Assembly (NCBI GenBank): GCA_038260095.1 | Contig: JBBSOC010000038.1 | Coordinates: forward strand, 1 to 21,069 | Length of the DNA stretch: 21,069 nt | From: QHCE01 sp038260095 | GTDB taxonomy: Bacteria > Actinomycetota > Actinomycetes > Mycobacteriales > QHCE01 | Reading direction: 5' to 3' | Part shown: positions 7,561-14,841 of the stretch, one piece after another | Layout: each line of letters opens with the position of its first letter | Numbering within the stretch: the stretch's first letter is position 1 | Translations under genes and position numbers: made by a program | The notes under the pieces: generated by a model | The model's input: only the letters and a program-made list of their open reading frames with translations | Told to the model about the DNA's origin: nothing | The model's database searches: none

Positions 7561-8874
7561 ATGACTCATAAAAATATGGGGTTGACCACCGAGCTTCTGG
7601 AGCAGGGACGGTACGGCACGGTTCGTCGTACCGTCCTGCCCAGCGGGCTACGCGTCGTCACCGAAGAGGTGCCGGGCGTGCGCAGCGCGAGTGTGGGCAT
7701 ATATGCAGACGTCGGCTCGCGCGATGAGACACCAGAGCTGGCGGGTGCCTCGCATTTTCTTGAGCATGTGCTATTTAAGGGAACAAAGCGGCGTTCCGCG
7801 CTGCAAATCTCGGCCGAGGTTGAAGCCGTGGGCGGCGACAGTAACGCCTACACCAGCAAAGAACACACCTGCTTCCACACTCAGGTGCTGGAGCGGGACC
7901 TCCCGTTGGCAGTCGATGTGCTCTGCGACATGATCACCTGCTCGGTGATTGATGAGCGTGAGTTCAATACCGAACGTGGCGTGATCTTCGAAGAGATCGC
8001 AGCGGGCGAGGACGAGCCGGCCGATATAGCCGCTGAATTGTTTGACGAAGCCGCACTGGGAACACATCCACTTGCCCGGCCAATCTTGGGCACCAACGAC
8101 TCGATCGCGGCCATGACCCGCGACGCGGTGTTTGGTTTCTATCAATCCCACTACGTGCCCCAACGACTGGTAGTGGCCGCAGCAGGCAGACTGGAACATG
8201 ACACGTTTGTCCAACTTGTGGCGGAGGGTTTCGCCACCGGTGAGCTGAATGTAACGACAGGTCAGAACAACTTACGCGACAGGCGGCAACTCGCCCCGTC
8301 ACAGCCAGCTGCCGATTGCACCGCCCAACGGATCAAGGACACCGAACAGGCGCATCTGACACTGGGTGTTCTAGGCGTATCACGGCATGATGAGCGACGG
8401 TACGCCGTTGCCGTGTTGAGCCAGATCCTTGGTGGCGGGATGAGCAGTCGGCTGTTTCAGGAGGTCCGAGAGCGTCGCGGGCTCGCATATGCTGTGAGCG
8501 CGTTCGTGAATTGTTACGACGATATAGGCTTTCTTGGTATATACGCTGGTTGCTCACCGGCGAAGTTGGCCGAACTGACTGATGTGGTGATGACTGAGCT
8601 CTCGCTTGCCGCACGAAGTGGGGTGTCGGCGGCTGAGCTCGCTCGCGCCAAGGGAATGATCAGCGGTGCAACTGTGCTCGACACTGAAGACACCGCTTCC
8701 CGAATGAGTCGAATTGGGCACCGCGAACTATATTTCTTCGACTACGCTTCGGTAGATGACTATCTGGGCAAGATTGCGACGGTTACCCTCCATGATGTGG
8801 GGCAAGTGGCCGAGCAGCTGCTAATCGAGCCATACATTGTTGGGCTTGTCGGGCCCACTTCGCTCAAAGGATAA
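7561..8874 (+). CDS. M16-family zinc metallopeptidase (PepR-like)
   Basis: The 437-residue protein is a one-chain M16B peptidase. The inverted zinc motif HxxEH is HFLEH at residues 65-69, and the third ligand is one of Glu144/Glu145 in GVIFEEIAAGEDEP. The second, inactive-like half carries the conserved glycine-rich GGGMSSRLFQEVRERRGLAY segment that closes on substrates. Such proteins cut small peptides in the cytoplasm, and the orthologue next to pnp in M. tuberculosis is called pepR. The start is uncertain: GGAG abuts the ATG at 7561 directly, and another in-frame ATG lies at 7576. It sits 22 bases after pnp and 11 bases before dapB, so the three are probably co-transcribed. Confidence 0.93.
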   Translation: MTHKNMGLTTELLEQGRYGTVRRTVLPSGLRVVTEEVPGVRSASVGIYADVGSRDETPELAGASHFLEHVLFKGTKRRSALQISAEVEAVGGDSNAYTSKEHTCFHTQVLERDLPLAVDVLCDMITCSVIDEREFNTERGVIFEEIAAGEDEPADIAAELFDEAALGTHPLARPILGTNDSIAAMTRDAVFGFYQSHYVPQRLVVAAAGRLEHDTFVQLVAEGFATGELNVTTGQNNLRDRRQLAPSQPAADCTAQRIKDTEQAHLTLGVLGVSRHDERRYAVAVLSQILGGGMSSRLFQEVRERRGLAYAVSAFVNCYDDIGFLGIYAGCSPAKLAELTDVVMTELSLAARSGVSAAELARAKGMISGATVLDTEDTASRMSRIGHRELYFFDYASVDDYLGKIATVTLHDVGQVAEQLLIEPYIVGLVGPTSLKG

Positions 8875-8885
8875 GGGCACTGTTG

Positions 8886-9665
8886 ATGACTGAGGGTTTT
8901 ACCCCCAACGAACCGATCCGAGTAGGCGTCCTGGGCGCTCGCGGCAGGATGGGTAGCCAGGTATGTAAGGCCATTGATGCCGCCGGTGATACCGAGCTGG
9001 TCGCAATGGCCGATGCTGGTGAATGGATCTTTGAGGTTGCTGATGCTGGCGCCCAGGTCGTGGTGGATTTCACTCGACCCGACGTGGTGCTGGACAACAT
9101 TCGATGGTGCGTCGACCAAGGTATCTCGGTTGTGGTAGGTACCTCTGGATTTGATTCAGCGAAGTTGGAGACCGTTCGGGAGTGGTTGAAACTTCAGCCC
9201 AAGGTAGGCGTGATCATTGCTCCAAACTTTGCCATTGGCGCGGTGTTGATGATGCAGTACGCGGCGAAGGCGGCTCGGTTTTACGAATCCGCCGAAGTGG
9301 TGGAGCTACATCACCCAGACAAAGTTGATGCGCCCAGTGGTACGGCAACGCGTACGGCGGAGTTAATCGCCCAAGCCCGTAAAGATGCCGGACAACAGCC
9401 TGTGCCTGATGCGACAACGGATGGGATCGCCGGTGCGCGTGGGGCCGATATCGCTGGTGTGCCTGTCCATTCGGTGCGGCTGCGCGGCCTGGTAGCGCAC
9501 CAGGAGGTGCTGCTAGGCGGTGTAGGGGAGACACTCACCATTCGGCACGACACCTATGATCGGGCCGCTTTCATGCCGGGAGTGCTACTTGCGGTGCGCG
9601 CAGTGCTGCATCGCCCAGGCCTCACTGTAGGTTTGGACCCGCTCTTAGATGACATGGCGCCGTAG
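8886..9665 (+). CDS. dapB: 4-hydroxy-tetrahydrodipicolinate reductase
   Basis: DapB reduces the DapA product with NAD(P)H in the diaminopimelate/lysine pathway, feeding cell-wall peptidoglycan. The 259-residue product has the N-terminal dinucleotide motif GVLGARGRMG (residues 14-23), the VVDFTRPD segment, and the catalytic block ELHHPDKVDAPSGTA (140-154), in which His142 and Lys146 correspond to E. coli His159 and Lys163. The frame also allows TTG at 8883, but the adjacent ATG at 8886 is better spaced from AAGGG. The gene follows the M16 peptidase by 11 bases, as expected for the conserved block; the genes that follow dapB in mycobacteria (thyX, dapA) are absent here. Confidence 0.97.
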   Translation: MTEGFTPNEPIRVGVLGARGRMGSQVCKAIDAAGDTELVAMADAGEWIFEVADAGAQVVVDFTRPDVVLDNIRWCVDQGISVVVGTSGFDSAKLETVREWLKLQPKVGVIIAPNFAIGAVLMMQYAAKAARFYESAEVVELHHPDKVDAPSGTATRTAELIAQARKDAGQQPVPDATTDGIAGARGADIAGVPVHSVRLRGLVAHQEVLLGGVGETLTIRHDTYDRAAFMPGVLLAVRAVLHRPGLTVGLDPLLDDMAP

Positions 9666-9730
9666 CTAGGGCTCAGCCACTGCGTTAAGGGAAGTAGCTG
9701 TCGGTTCCACTGCTGTCGGTCATCGGGCCG

Positions 9731-10723
9731 GTGGAGCCGGCGTTGCTCGAAGCGTTCGTCGCACACTACCGAGTGTTTGACGTAGAGCGATTTCTGCTCG
9801 CGTTTCACTTTCCCGAGGACGTGCCTGCCGACGAAAAAGACCGTCTGCTCAATACGGCCAAAGAATTGGACGTGGAACCGAAGCTGGTGAGTGTTGGCCC
9901 ATGGCATGAGAAAGTAAACTCTGAGCTTTACGCCCAGCTGCGAGAGGAAGCAGGGAAGGGTTGGCACATGATCGCCGACAGCGATGAGTTCCATTCTTAC
10001 CCTTCCCCGGTTTCGGAGTTGATAGCACAGGCTGAGATAGCGGATAGTCCAATCGTTGAAGGATTGCTTCTTGATCGATTTGCTCAAGGTGGTTTCCCCC
10101 GCTTATCTGCCGCGCAGGATTTGGATTCAAACTATCCCTTGGGCGGGTTTCTTACCCACTACGTGTTGGGTGGCGAACCAACCAAGGTTGTACTGGCCCG
10201 ATCGGGTTACGAGCTGCCGCCGGGAAACCACGAGATTAAAGGGCACCGCAGCGTTAATCGGCCCCTCATTCCCGTACATCACTTCAAGTGGCGGCACGAC
10301 GTGGTTTCCCGTCTGCGGGATCGCGCGGACGGTATCCTCAGCGGAGACTGGCACATGCATGATGACTGGGTACTCAACGAAACCTTGCGCGCTCTACAGC
10401 ACATCGCTGCGCATGACAACCGGATCGGCCTCGTTGAAGGCCGAGAGCTAGTGCCCCCCGAGGCTGGAGCTGCTGTCCCATGTGTGTCGGTGAGTTTGGA
10501 TCGCGTCGCACCAGGTTGGGAACCAGCTTCCCTTGCCGTCGCGCAAACGTGGTGGGGTTGGCCCAGTGGTGAGGTAGCCAATTCGAAGCTGATTCCTACA
10601 CTTGCGGAGCTACCCCCGTTACGCGACCTTGGACTGGGGGAGGAGTCGAGGGGTGCGGCACATATGAGTAGTGCCCGTTCCAGGCCTCCCGTGCGGCGGC
10701 CTCGACACTCGCGTCGCCGTTAA
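9731..10723 (+). CDS. Glycosyltransferase-like protein (GT2/GT92-type fold)
   Basis: The 330-residue protein carries a DSDEF motif in WHMIADSDEFHSYP at about residues 78-91, the DxD-like metal site of GT-A glycosyltransferases of the GT2_4/GT92 type, and the segment VAHYRVFDVERFLLAFHF typical of the first helix and strand. A second conserved block (VHHFKWRHDVVSRL, DDWVLNETL) is usual in this group. Donor and acceptor sugars cannot be told. The GTG at 9731 is the first ordinary start, but it omits the first core strand: the frame is open upstream to a TAG at 9695 and reads LLSVIGPVEP. A CTG at 9698 with AAGGGA 5 bases upstream may be the real start. The last 25 residues are a basic, disordered tail. 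It converges with the esterase gene. Confidence 0.72.
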   Translation: MEPALLEAFVAHYRVFDVERFLLAFHFPEDVPADEKDRLLNTAKELDVEPKLVSVGPWHEKVNSELYAQLREEAGKGWHMIADSDEFHSYPSPVSELIAQAEIADSPIVEGLLLDRFAQGGFPRLSAAQDLDSNYPLGGFLTHYVLGGEPTKVVLARSGYELPPGNHEIKGHRSVNRPLIPVHHFKWRHDVVSRLRDRADGILSGDWHMHDDWVLNETLRALQHIAAHDNRIGLVEGRELVPPEAGAAVPCVSVSLDRVAPGWEPASLAVAQTWWGWPSGEVANSKLIPTLAELPPLRDLGLGEESRGAAHMSSARSRPPVRRPRHSRRR

Positions 10724-10825
10724 GGCGGTTTCCTGAAGAGTTCCCTGGCAGCACGTTTGGACGTCGCCCTGCTGGCTCCATAGCCAAATAGGCCAGACCA
10801 ACCCTTGCTAGTAATGGTGCGAGTT

Positions 10826-11950
10826 TCACTGAGCTGGATGCTCGCAGTGCTTCCCTACCCAGATAAATGCTTGGGGTAGCGCGAGTCGCCACATGCCGAA
10901 GTTGTGGCCTCCTTTACCTATGATGGTTTTGGTGAGGTGATCTGGTTCTTTGATTCGGGGTGCAAACTCCTTCAACCCCCGGAGTCCTTCTCGGTCGCCG
11001 CTGGAGCTAATGAGGTTGAAGTTGAGGGGGTATTGGCGGGGTAGGTTGATGGTGTGAGTGGGGGTGTTGGCTAGGCGTATGGCTTTGTCGCCTCTATAGA
11101 GATTGCCGGTGGATTTGTCAGTGACGGCGTGGAAGTATCCGGAGAGGCTTACTGCTGCCGAGAACTGGTCTGCGTGGCGGATGGCGAGGTTGACCGCGCA
11201 GAATCCGCCGGTGGAGTAGCCCATGAGTGTCCATTGAGATCGGTCGTGGCTGACTCGTAGTTCTTGGCGTAGGACGTCTGGAACGTCTAAGGAAACATAG
11301 GTGTCGGCCTGGTCACCGTGTACCGCATCCACACACTCACTATCGGCTGGTAGATGCGGGTTTTGCTCCGGAACTACCACCACCATCGGTGGCATTTTGC
11401 CCTGGGCAATGAGCTTGTCCATGACTCGATCAGCGCTAAGAGTGCGCTGGTAAACCTCTAGGCTGCCGTGGTATCCCGTGATAAATTCCAGCACAGGAAA
11501 GATCCGTTGTGGCTGAGATTTATCGAAGTAAGCCGCCGGAAGGTAGATCCTGACCGGCAACGTGTATCCAGTCCGCGCTCCCCGAATAGATGTAGCAACC
11601 ACAACACCTTTCCCCGGGGTGCGCTGAGCGACCTGTTCGGCGGCGTTCACCGAGGGATCAAGTTGGTTCGCGGGATCACCTCGGGGAGCTATCAGCGGGT
11701 GAACATTAAGGTTAGCTCCTTGGTCGCCGAGCAAAGCAGTGGAGACGTCGTCCCAGGTAACAAGAAATCCCTGCTGGACATTGATCCCAGCAGCTACGCT
11801 CAAGACAACCATGAGTTGGGTAAGGGTGAGCGCGAGAGCTCTCCGGATGTGCTTAAAGCGCTCCCAGTTCCAGCTCCAGGCCGTCGCGACAAGAGCACCG
11901 AGGGTCAACGCGGATACAAGGACGAAAAACCACACACTGGCTGGCTGCAC
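10826..11950 (-). CDS. Membrane-anchored antigen-85/esterase-D-like hydrolase
   Basis: The 374-residue protein has two hydrophobic segments (about 5-27 and 37-58), then an alpha/beta-hydrolase domain of the putative-esterase family that includes mycolyltransferases and esterase D. The nucleophile elbow is MGYSTGGF with Ser246; likely partners are Asp319 (SSGDRE) and His349 (GGHNFGMW). The catalytic domain would lie outside the membrane after the second helix. Proteins of this layout are frequent in mycolata, where the family attaches mycolates to trehalose or arabinogalactan; whether this one is a mycolyltransferase or a general esterase cannot be decided from sequence. It is transcribed alone, from the structured region at 11951-12372. 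Confidence 0.85.
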   Translation of the reverse strand: MQPASVWFFVLVSALTLGALVATAWSWNWERFKHIRRALALTLTQLMVVLSVAAGINVQQGFLVTWDDVSTALLGDQGANLNVHPLIAPRGDPANQLDPSVNAAEQVAQRTPGKGVVVATSIRGARTGYTLPVRIYLPAAYFDKSQPQRIFPVLEFITGYHGSLEVYQRTLSADRVMDKLIAQGKMPPMVVVVPEQNPHLPADSECVDAVHGDQADTYVSLDVPDVLRQELRVSHDRSQWTLMGYSTGGFCAVNLAIRHADQFSAAVSLSGYFHAVTDKSTGNLYRGDKAIRLANTPTHTINLPRQYPLNFNLISSSGDREGLRGLKEFAPRIKEPDHLTKTIIGKGGHNFGMWRLALPQAFIWVGKHCEHPAQ

Positions 11951-12100
11951 AGTTGCAATTTAACTACAGGCCGCGAGGCTGGTTTCACGGGCCTTAACTG
12001 TAATAAGCTCGCGAAATGCAGACTCCTAGGTAGTTTTTCCGAAACATCCACCTACAGTGCGTTTTTTGTGCGCCTTACCCCAGATCGCCGGGCGGTAGAG

Positions 12101-12207
12101 GGTCGGTGCGGTGGTCACCTCTCGGCGAGCTGCGCAACGCGGCTCCGGCCTGACCGGTATTCCACGAAGGCTATATGTAGGGCCCGGGGACGTCACCCGC
12201 ACCGACC
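12101..12207. ncRNA. Candidate structured RNA or leader element
   Basis: An 11-base perfect inverted repeat, GGTCGGTGCGG at 12101-12111 and CCGCACCGACC at 12197-12207, encloses 85 bases. Read on the minus strand, the enclosed part has further hairpins: CCGG-TCAGG-CCGG, and GAGC-CGCG facing CGC-A-GCTC. The whole could form a closed multi-branch fold. On the minus strand it would be a 5' leader of the esterase gene (about 150 bases before its ATG); on the plus strand it lies upstream of vapB. It does not match any riboswitch, SRP RNA or T-box motif that I can recall. The strand is unresolved. Confidence 0.35.
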
Positions 12208-12360
12208 ACCTCATGTAACTGCGAGACCCTCAGGATTGTTCCCCAGGTCTCAAGGGCTCTACACCGCGAGCGCGGCGGCCAGTGTGATGATGGTTTCCCT
12301 TGAGTAGTGGCGTCGCGACTTGGCGTTGCATATCTCCTGGTATTGATGATGGGTCATTGG

Positions 12361-12366
12361 TAAGAT
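12361..12366 (+). promoter_or_regulatory. Predicted -10 element of vapBC (leaderless)
   Basis: TAAGAT lies exactly 6 bases before the vapB ATG, so transcription would begin at or next to the start codon. There is no Shine-Dalgarno sequence before this ATG and no good -35, which fits a leaderless actinobacterial toxin-antitoxin transcript. Confidence 0.45.
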
Positions 12367-12372
12367 ACTTGT

Positions 12373-12597
12373 ATGGCAACTAAGACTAAGAAACTCACTA
12401 TCACTATGCCAGAGGACACACTCCAACGGCTGAAGACCTCCGCGACGATTGCGCGAGCACGTTCGTTGTCGTCCTATATCTCCGAGTTGGTGGAGAAGCA
12501 CGAAGATGAGATGACCTACTCCGAGTACCTCGACAATTTCAAACCCACACCAGAGCAACAGGCGTGGGCGAATAAGGTGCTTGGTATCGGCAAGTGA
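12373..12597 (+). CDS. vapB: VapB-type antitoxin
   Basis: The 74-residue protein begins with a ribbon-helix-helix pattern (KKLTITMPEDTLQRLKTSA, then a helix through SSYISELVEKHE), the DNA-binding and dimerisation part of VapB/CopG-type antitoxins. The C-terminal third (YSEYLDNFKPTPEQQAWANKVLGIG) would block the toxin active site and is acidic to neutral with aromatic residues. It represses its own operon in known systems. The stop overlaps the start of vapC by four bases (GTGA), giving translational coupling. The start lacks a ribosome-binding site and appears leaderless. It is unrelated in sequence to the antitoxin at 1954-2280. Confidence 0.88.
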   Translation: MATKTKKLTITMPEDTLQRLKTSATIARARSLSSYISELVEKHEDEMTYSEYLDNFKPTPEQQAWANKVLGIGK

Positions 12598-12974
12598 ACG
12601 GAGTTGTGCTCGATGCTGGAGCGTTGATAGCGATTGACCGACGCAGTGAAGAGATCCAAACTCTGTTAAAAACAGTACGGCGATCCAATCTCCTCGTGGC
12701 GGTTCCCGCAAACGTCATTACGCAAGCTTGGCGTGACGGGGCTCGCCAAGCGTTGCTGGCGAAGTTCCTCGCTGAACCGTGGGTACGTGTGGTTGCTGTC
12801 GATGAGCAACTGGCGAAGGCCGCCGGCACGTTGCTCGCCAAAAGCGGCCATAGCGATGCGGTAGACGCGTCGGTAGTGGCCACTGCGGTCAAGCTGGGCT
12901 TGCGTCGCATCGTTACTTCAGATCCAGGAGACATCGCGGCGATTGGACCGGATCTGGAGATTACCGCAATATAA
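12594..12974 (+). CDS. vapC: VapC-type PIN-domain ribonuclease toxin
   Basis: The 126-residue protein has the PIN-domain acidic residues expected of VapC: Asp7 in VVLDAGALIAIDR, Asp88 and Asp91 in SGHSDAVDASVV, and Asp110 in VTSDPGD. These hold magnesium and cut RNA, in studied cases tRNA or rRNA loops. The N-terminal VLDAGALIAID and the PANVITQAWRDGARQALLAKFL helix are typical of the actinobacterial branch. GTG is the start, overlapping the vapB stop. The 3' end overlaps by 14 bases a possible small ORF on the opposite strand. Domain identity is secure; the RNA target is unknown. Confidence 0.93.
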   Translation: MNGVVLDAGALIAIDRRSEEIQTLLKTVRRSNLLVAVPANVITQAWRDGARQALLAKFLAEPWVRVVAVDEQLAKAAGTLLAKSGHSDAVDASVVATAVKLGLRRIVTSDPGDIAAIGPDLEITAI

Positions 12975-13119
12975 AGCCATCGGCGGCCTGTGACCCGCCA
13001 CCTAGCCGGAACCCTAGATCGGGCTTGATCTTGGTGGTATCCAGCTGTGCTTTCTGTAGCTTCCCCGAGTAAGCCCAGTTCATCGACTGCCAGCGGGTAA
13101 ATGGATCGAGCACCCACAT
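12961..13119 (-). CDS. Possible small ORF or gene remnant downstream of lat
   Basis: An open frame of 52 codons from ATG 13119, rich in W, F, Y and G (for example RWQSMNWAYSGKL and LGFRLGGGSQAADGF), a composition more like a real protein end than a chance frame. The same frame is open right back to the lat stop codon (13210-13212), so it reads as if it could once have been continuous with something larger. No Shine-Dalgarno precedes the ATG. It overlaps the end of vapC tail to tail by 14 bases. I do not recognise a family. It may be a small protein, the C-terminal remnant of a lost gene, or chance. Confidence 0.3.
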   Translation of the reverse strand: MWVLDPFTRWQSMNWAYSGKLQKAQLDTTKIKPDLGFRLGGGSQAADGFILR

Positions 13120-13209
13120 ATCAGACTGACGGCTGCCGTTGCGGTACCGCTGACCGGAGCGCCGGCGATGATCGACGTGAGGTGGGCTGCCACGACGTTT
13201 CTCCCGTTG

Positions 13210-14547
13210 TTAGTAGGCTGCCGACAGTACGCGATCGATCGCAGAAAGTCCCAGCTCCAGCTCCTCGTGCGACACGGTAAGCGCGGGCCGGAAGCGGATA
13301 GAACGCTCCCCGGATGGGAGCATCAGCACGCGTTCGGTTTCACGAAGCCGAGTAAGCACCGCGTTGCGTAGGTTCGTAGATACCACGTCAAACGCACACA
13401 TGAGCCCCCGACCGCGAGCATTGGATGCGACGATGGCGTGCGGGGCAAGCATGGTTTCCAACCGTGGTAGGAACCACGATCCAACTTCTGCGGCTCGGCT
13501 AATCACGTTCTCACTCTCGATGGTTTCCAGCAGGCGCTGGCAACGAACCATATCGACCAAGCCGCCGCCCCACGTGGAGTTGATGCGGCCGCTCACAGCA
13601 AAGACGTTGTCTCTGATCTCGTTCACTCTGCGCCCAGCCATGATTCCGCCGAGCTGCAACTTCTTGCTGAATGCAACTATGTCGGGTTCTAGCCCTAACT
13701 GTTGATAGGCCCAGGCGCTGCCGGTGATGCCACCCCCGGTTTGTACCTCATCGAGCACGAACAACGCATCGTTGGTGTGACAGAGCTGTTGCATGTTGTG
13801 TAGGAATTCTCCACGCATGTGATTGTCGCCGCCTTCACCTTGGATGGGTTCGGCAATGAAGCAGGCAATGTCATGCGGGTGCTGGGCGAACGCGGTTTTG
13901 GCTTGGGTGATCGCGTGTTCTTCGGCGGCGAACAGCTCAGCGGAATGCTCAGCCTCGGGGAAACGGATCGCCGGTACATCTATCCGTGGCCAGTCGAATT
14001 TAGGATAGCGAGCGGTTTTCACCGCGTTGGTGTTGGTGAGTGAGAGCGTGTACCCGCTCCGGCCATGAAAGGCTTGGGTCAGATGCAATACCCGGGTGCC
14101 CAGGGCGGCCGAACGTCCAGCGGCTTCATTCCGGCGGCTTTTCCAGTCAAAGGCGCACTTGAGCGCGTTCTCCACGGCCAGAGCGCCCCCTTCGATCAGA
14201 AACAGATAGGGGAGTGCCGGATCACCGAGTACTCGGGTGAAGGTTTCCACGAAGCTGGCTAGGTGCGTGGTGGATAGGTCGCCGTTGGCGGGTTTGTTTG
14301 CCGCCACGCCCGCCAACAGTCGCATAAAGGCGGGATCATCCACGACGCATGCTGGGTTGACTCCTAGCGGAGCGGTGGAGAAGAAGGTATATAGGTCCAG
14401 ATATCGCTCCGCGGTGTTGGCATCCACCAGCCACGAACCACGGCTTTTCTCCAGATCTAGAACGAAAGGGAAGCCAGGGGTCATAGCGTGCTGGGAAAGA
14501 ATGTCGAGAACATTTTCCGCCGCTGCGCCGTGCTGATACTGGGTCAT
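13210..14547 (-). CDS. lat: L-lysine 6-aminotransferase
   Basis: LAT transfers the epsilon-amino group of lysine to 2-oxoglutarate using PLP, the first step of lysine catabolism to 2-aminoadipate; in some actinomycetes it feeds beta-lactam synthesis, and in M. tuberculosis it is induced in persistence. Residues fit the M. tuberculosis enzyme with a constant offset of 5: PLP-lysine 295 (FSKKLQLGG), Asp266 (LDEVQTGGG), the switch Glu238 (PIQGEGGDNH) and Thr325 (INSTWGG). The frame runs upstream to 14595, but the ATG at 14547 has AGGGGAG at good spacing and gives the usual N-terminus and length (445 residues). The Lrp-type regulator lrpA, adjacent in mycobacteria, is not in the window. No beta-lactam genes are nearby, so a catabolic or stress role is likelier. 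Confidence 0.95.
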   Translation of the reverse strand: MTQYQHGAAAENVLDILSQHAMTPGFPFVLDLEKSRGSWLVDANTAERYLDLYTFFSTAPLGVNPACVVDDPAFMRLLAGVAANKPANGDLSTTHLASFVETFTRVLGDPALPYLFLIEGGALAVENALKCAFDWKSRRNEAAGRSAALGTRVLHLTQAFHGRSGYTLSLTNTNAVKTARYPKFDWPRIDVPAIRFPEAEHSAELFAAEEHAITQAKTAFAQHPHDIACFIAEPIQGEGGDNHMRGEFLHNMQQLCHTNDALFVLDEVQTGGGITGSAWAYQQLGLEPDIVAFSKKLQLGGIMAGRRVNEIRDNVFAVSGRINSTWGGGLVDMVRCQRLLETIESENVISRAAEVGSWFLPRLETMLAPHAIVASNARGRGLMCAFDVVSTNLRNAVLTRLRETERVLMLPSGERSIRFRPALTVSHEELELGLSAIDRVLSAAY

Positions 14548-14841
14548 GGATAGCTCCCCTATTGTGACGTGCCGTGTTGTGAGACAACGACCCACCGATC
14601 ACGCGATGAGCGCAACATACCCCAGTCTGCCCGGGAATCGGTATGCGAATCACGGTTTGGCGGCTGAACCCATCATCCTTGTCCTTCCAGCACGTTAGCT
14701 CACGTTTATGCCTTAAAGGTGGCCGCTCATCCAACCGCGTATGCCGGAGTGGATGGTTTATGAGCAATAGTCACCCAAGCTTGAGTTTTTTGCGGCACAC
14801 TAGCTGCTATTTCTGGTGGTTTCGACCGATATGAGGCGCAG
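14548..14841. other. Divergent intergenic region lat / 14842 gene
   Basis: This 294-base stretch separates two divergently transcribed genes and must hold both promoters. A short palindrome, GTTGT-GAG-ACAAC, occupies 14576-14588, about 30 bases before the lat ATG, where an operator would be expected; no regulator can be assigned. The only open frame of note (14643-14834, plus strand) has a composition typical of noise. No clear -35/-10 pair was found for either gene. Confidence 0.4.

Larger units (their letters stand above)
11951..12372. other. 422-base gene-free region between esterase and vapB
   Basis: No convincing gene is present; the open frames here are either long read-throughs of the esterase's opposite strand or short and atypical. 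The region holds a strongly structured segment at 12101-12207 (listed separately) and, at its right end, the predicted vapB -10 hexamer. The esterase promoter should lie here on the minus strand, but I could not pick a convincing -35/-10 pair. Confidence 0.5.

Noticed and set aside
9554..10087. 177-codon minus-strand frame over the dapB end and the glycosyltransferase
   Set aside because: It is antisense to two genes with recognisable domains and has no family features of its own.
12101..12207. Signal recognition particle RNA at 12101-12207
   Set aside because: GGTCAGGCCGGAG on the minus strand recalls the SRP apical motif, but the following conserved GGAAGCAGC-like part is absent and the closing stem is in the wrong place.
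11468..12307. 279-codon plus-strand frame across the esterase 5' half and the intergenic region
   Set aside because: Half of it is antisense to a clear hydrolase gene; no domain-like sequence and no ribosome-binding site.
13210..14547. Beta-lactam biosynthetic cluster suggested by lat
   Set aside because: No pcbAB, pcbC or related gene lies in the window; lat is common in mycobacteria without such clusters.
14548..14595. Start of lat at 14595
   Set aside because: The ATG at 14547 has a strong AGGGGAG site and gives the standard N-terminus; the additional 16 residues do not resemble LAT.
14643..14834. 63-codon plus-strand ORF before the unknown gene
   Set aside because: Composition is rich in rare Trp/Cys/Ser mixtures typical of noncoding frames, and no ribosome site precedes it.
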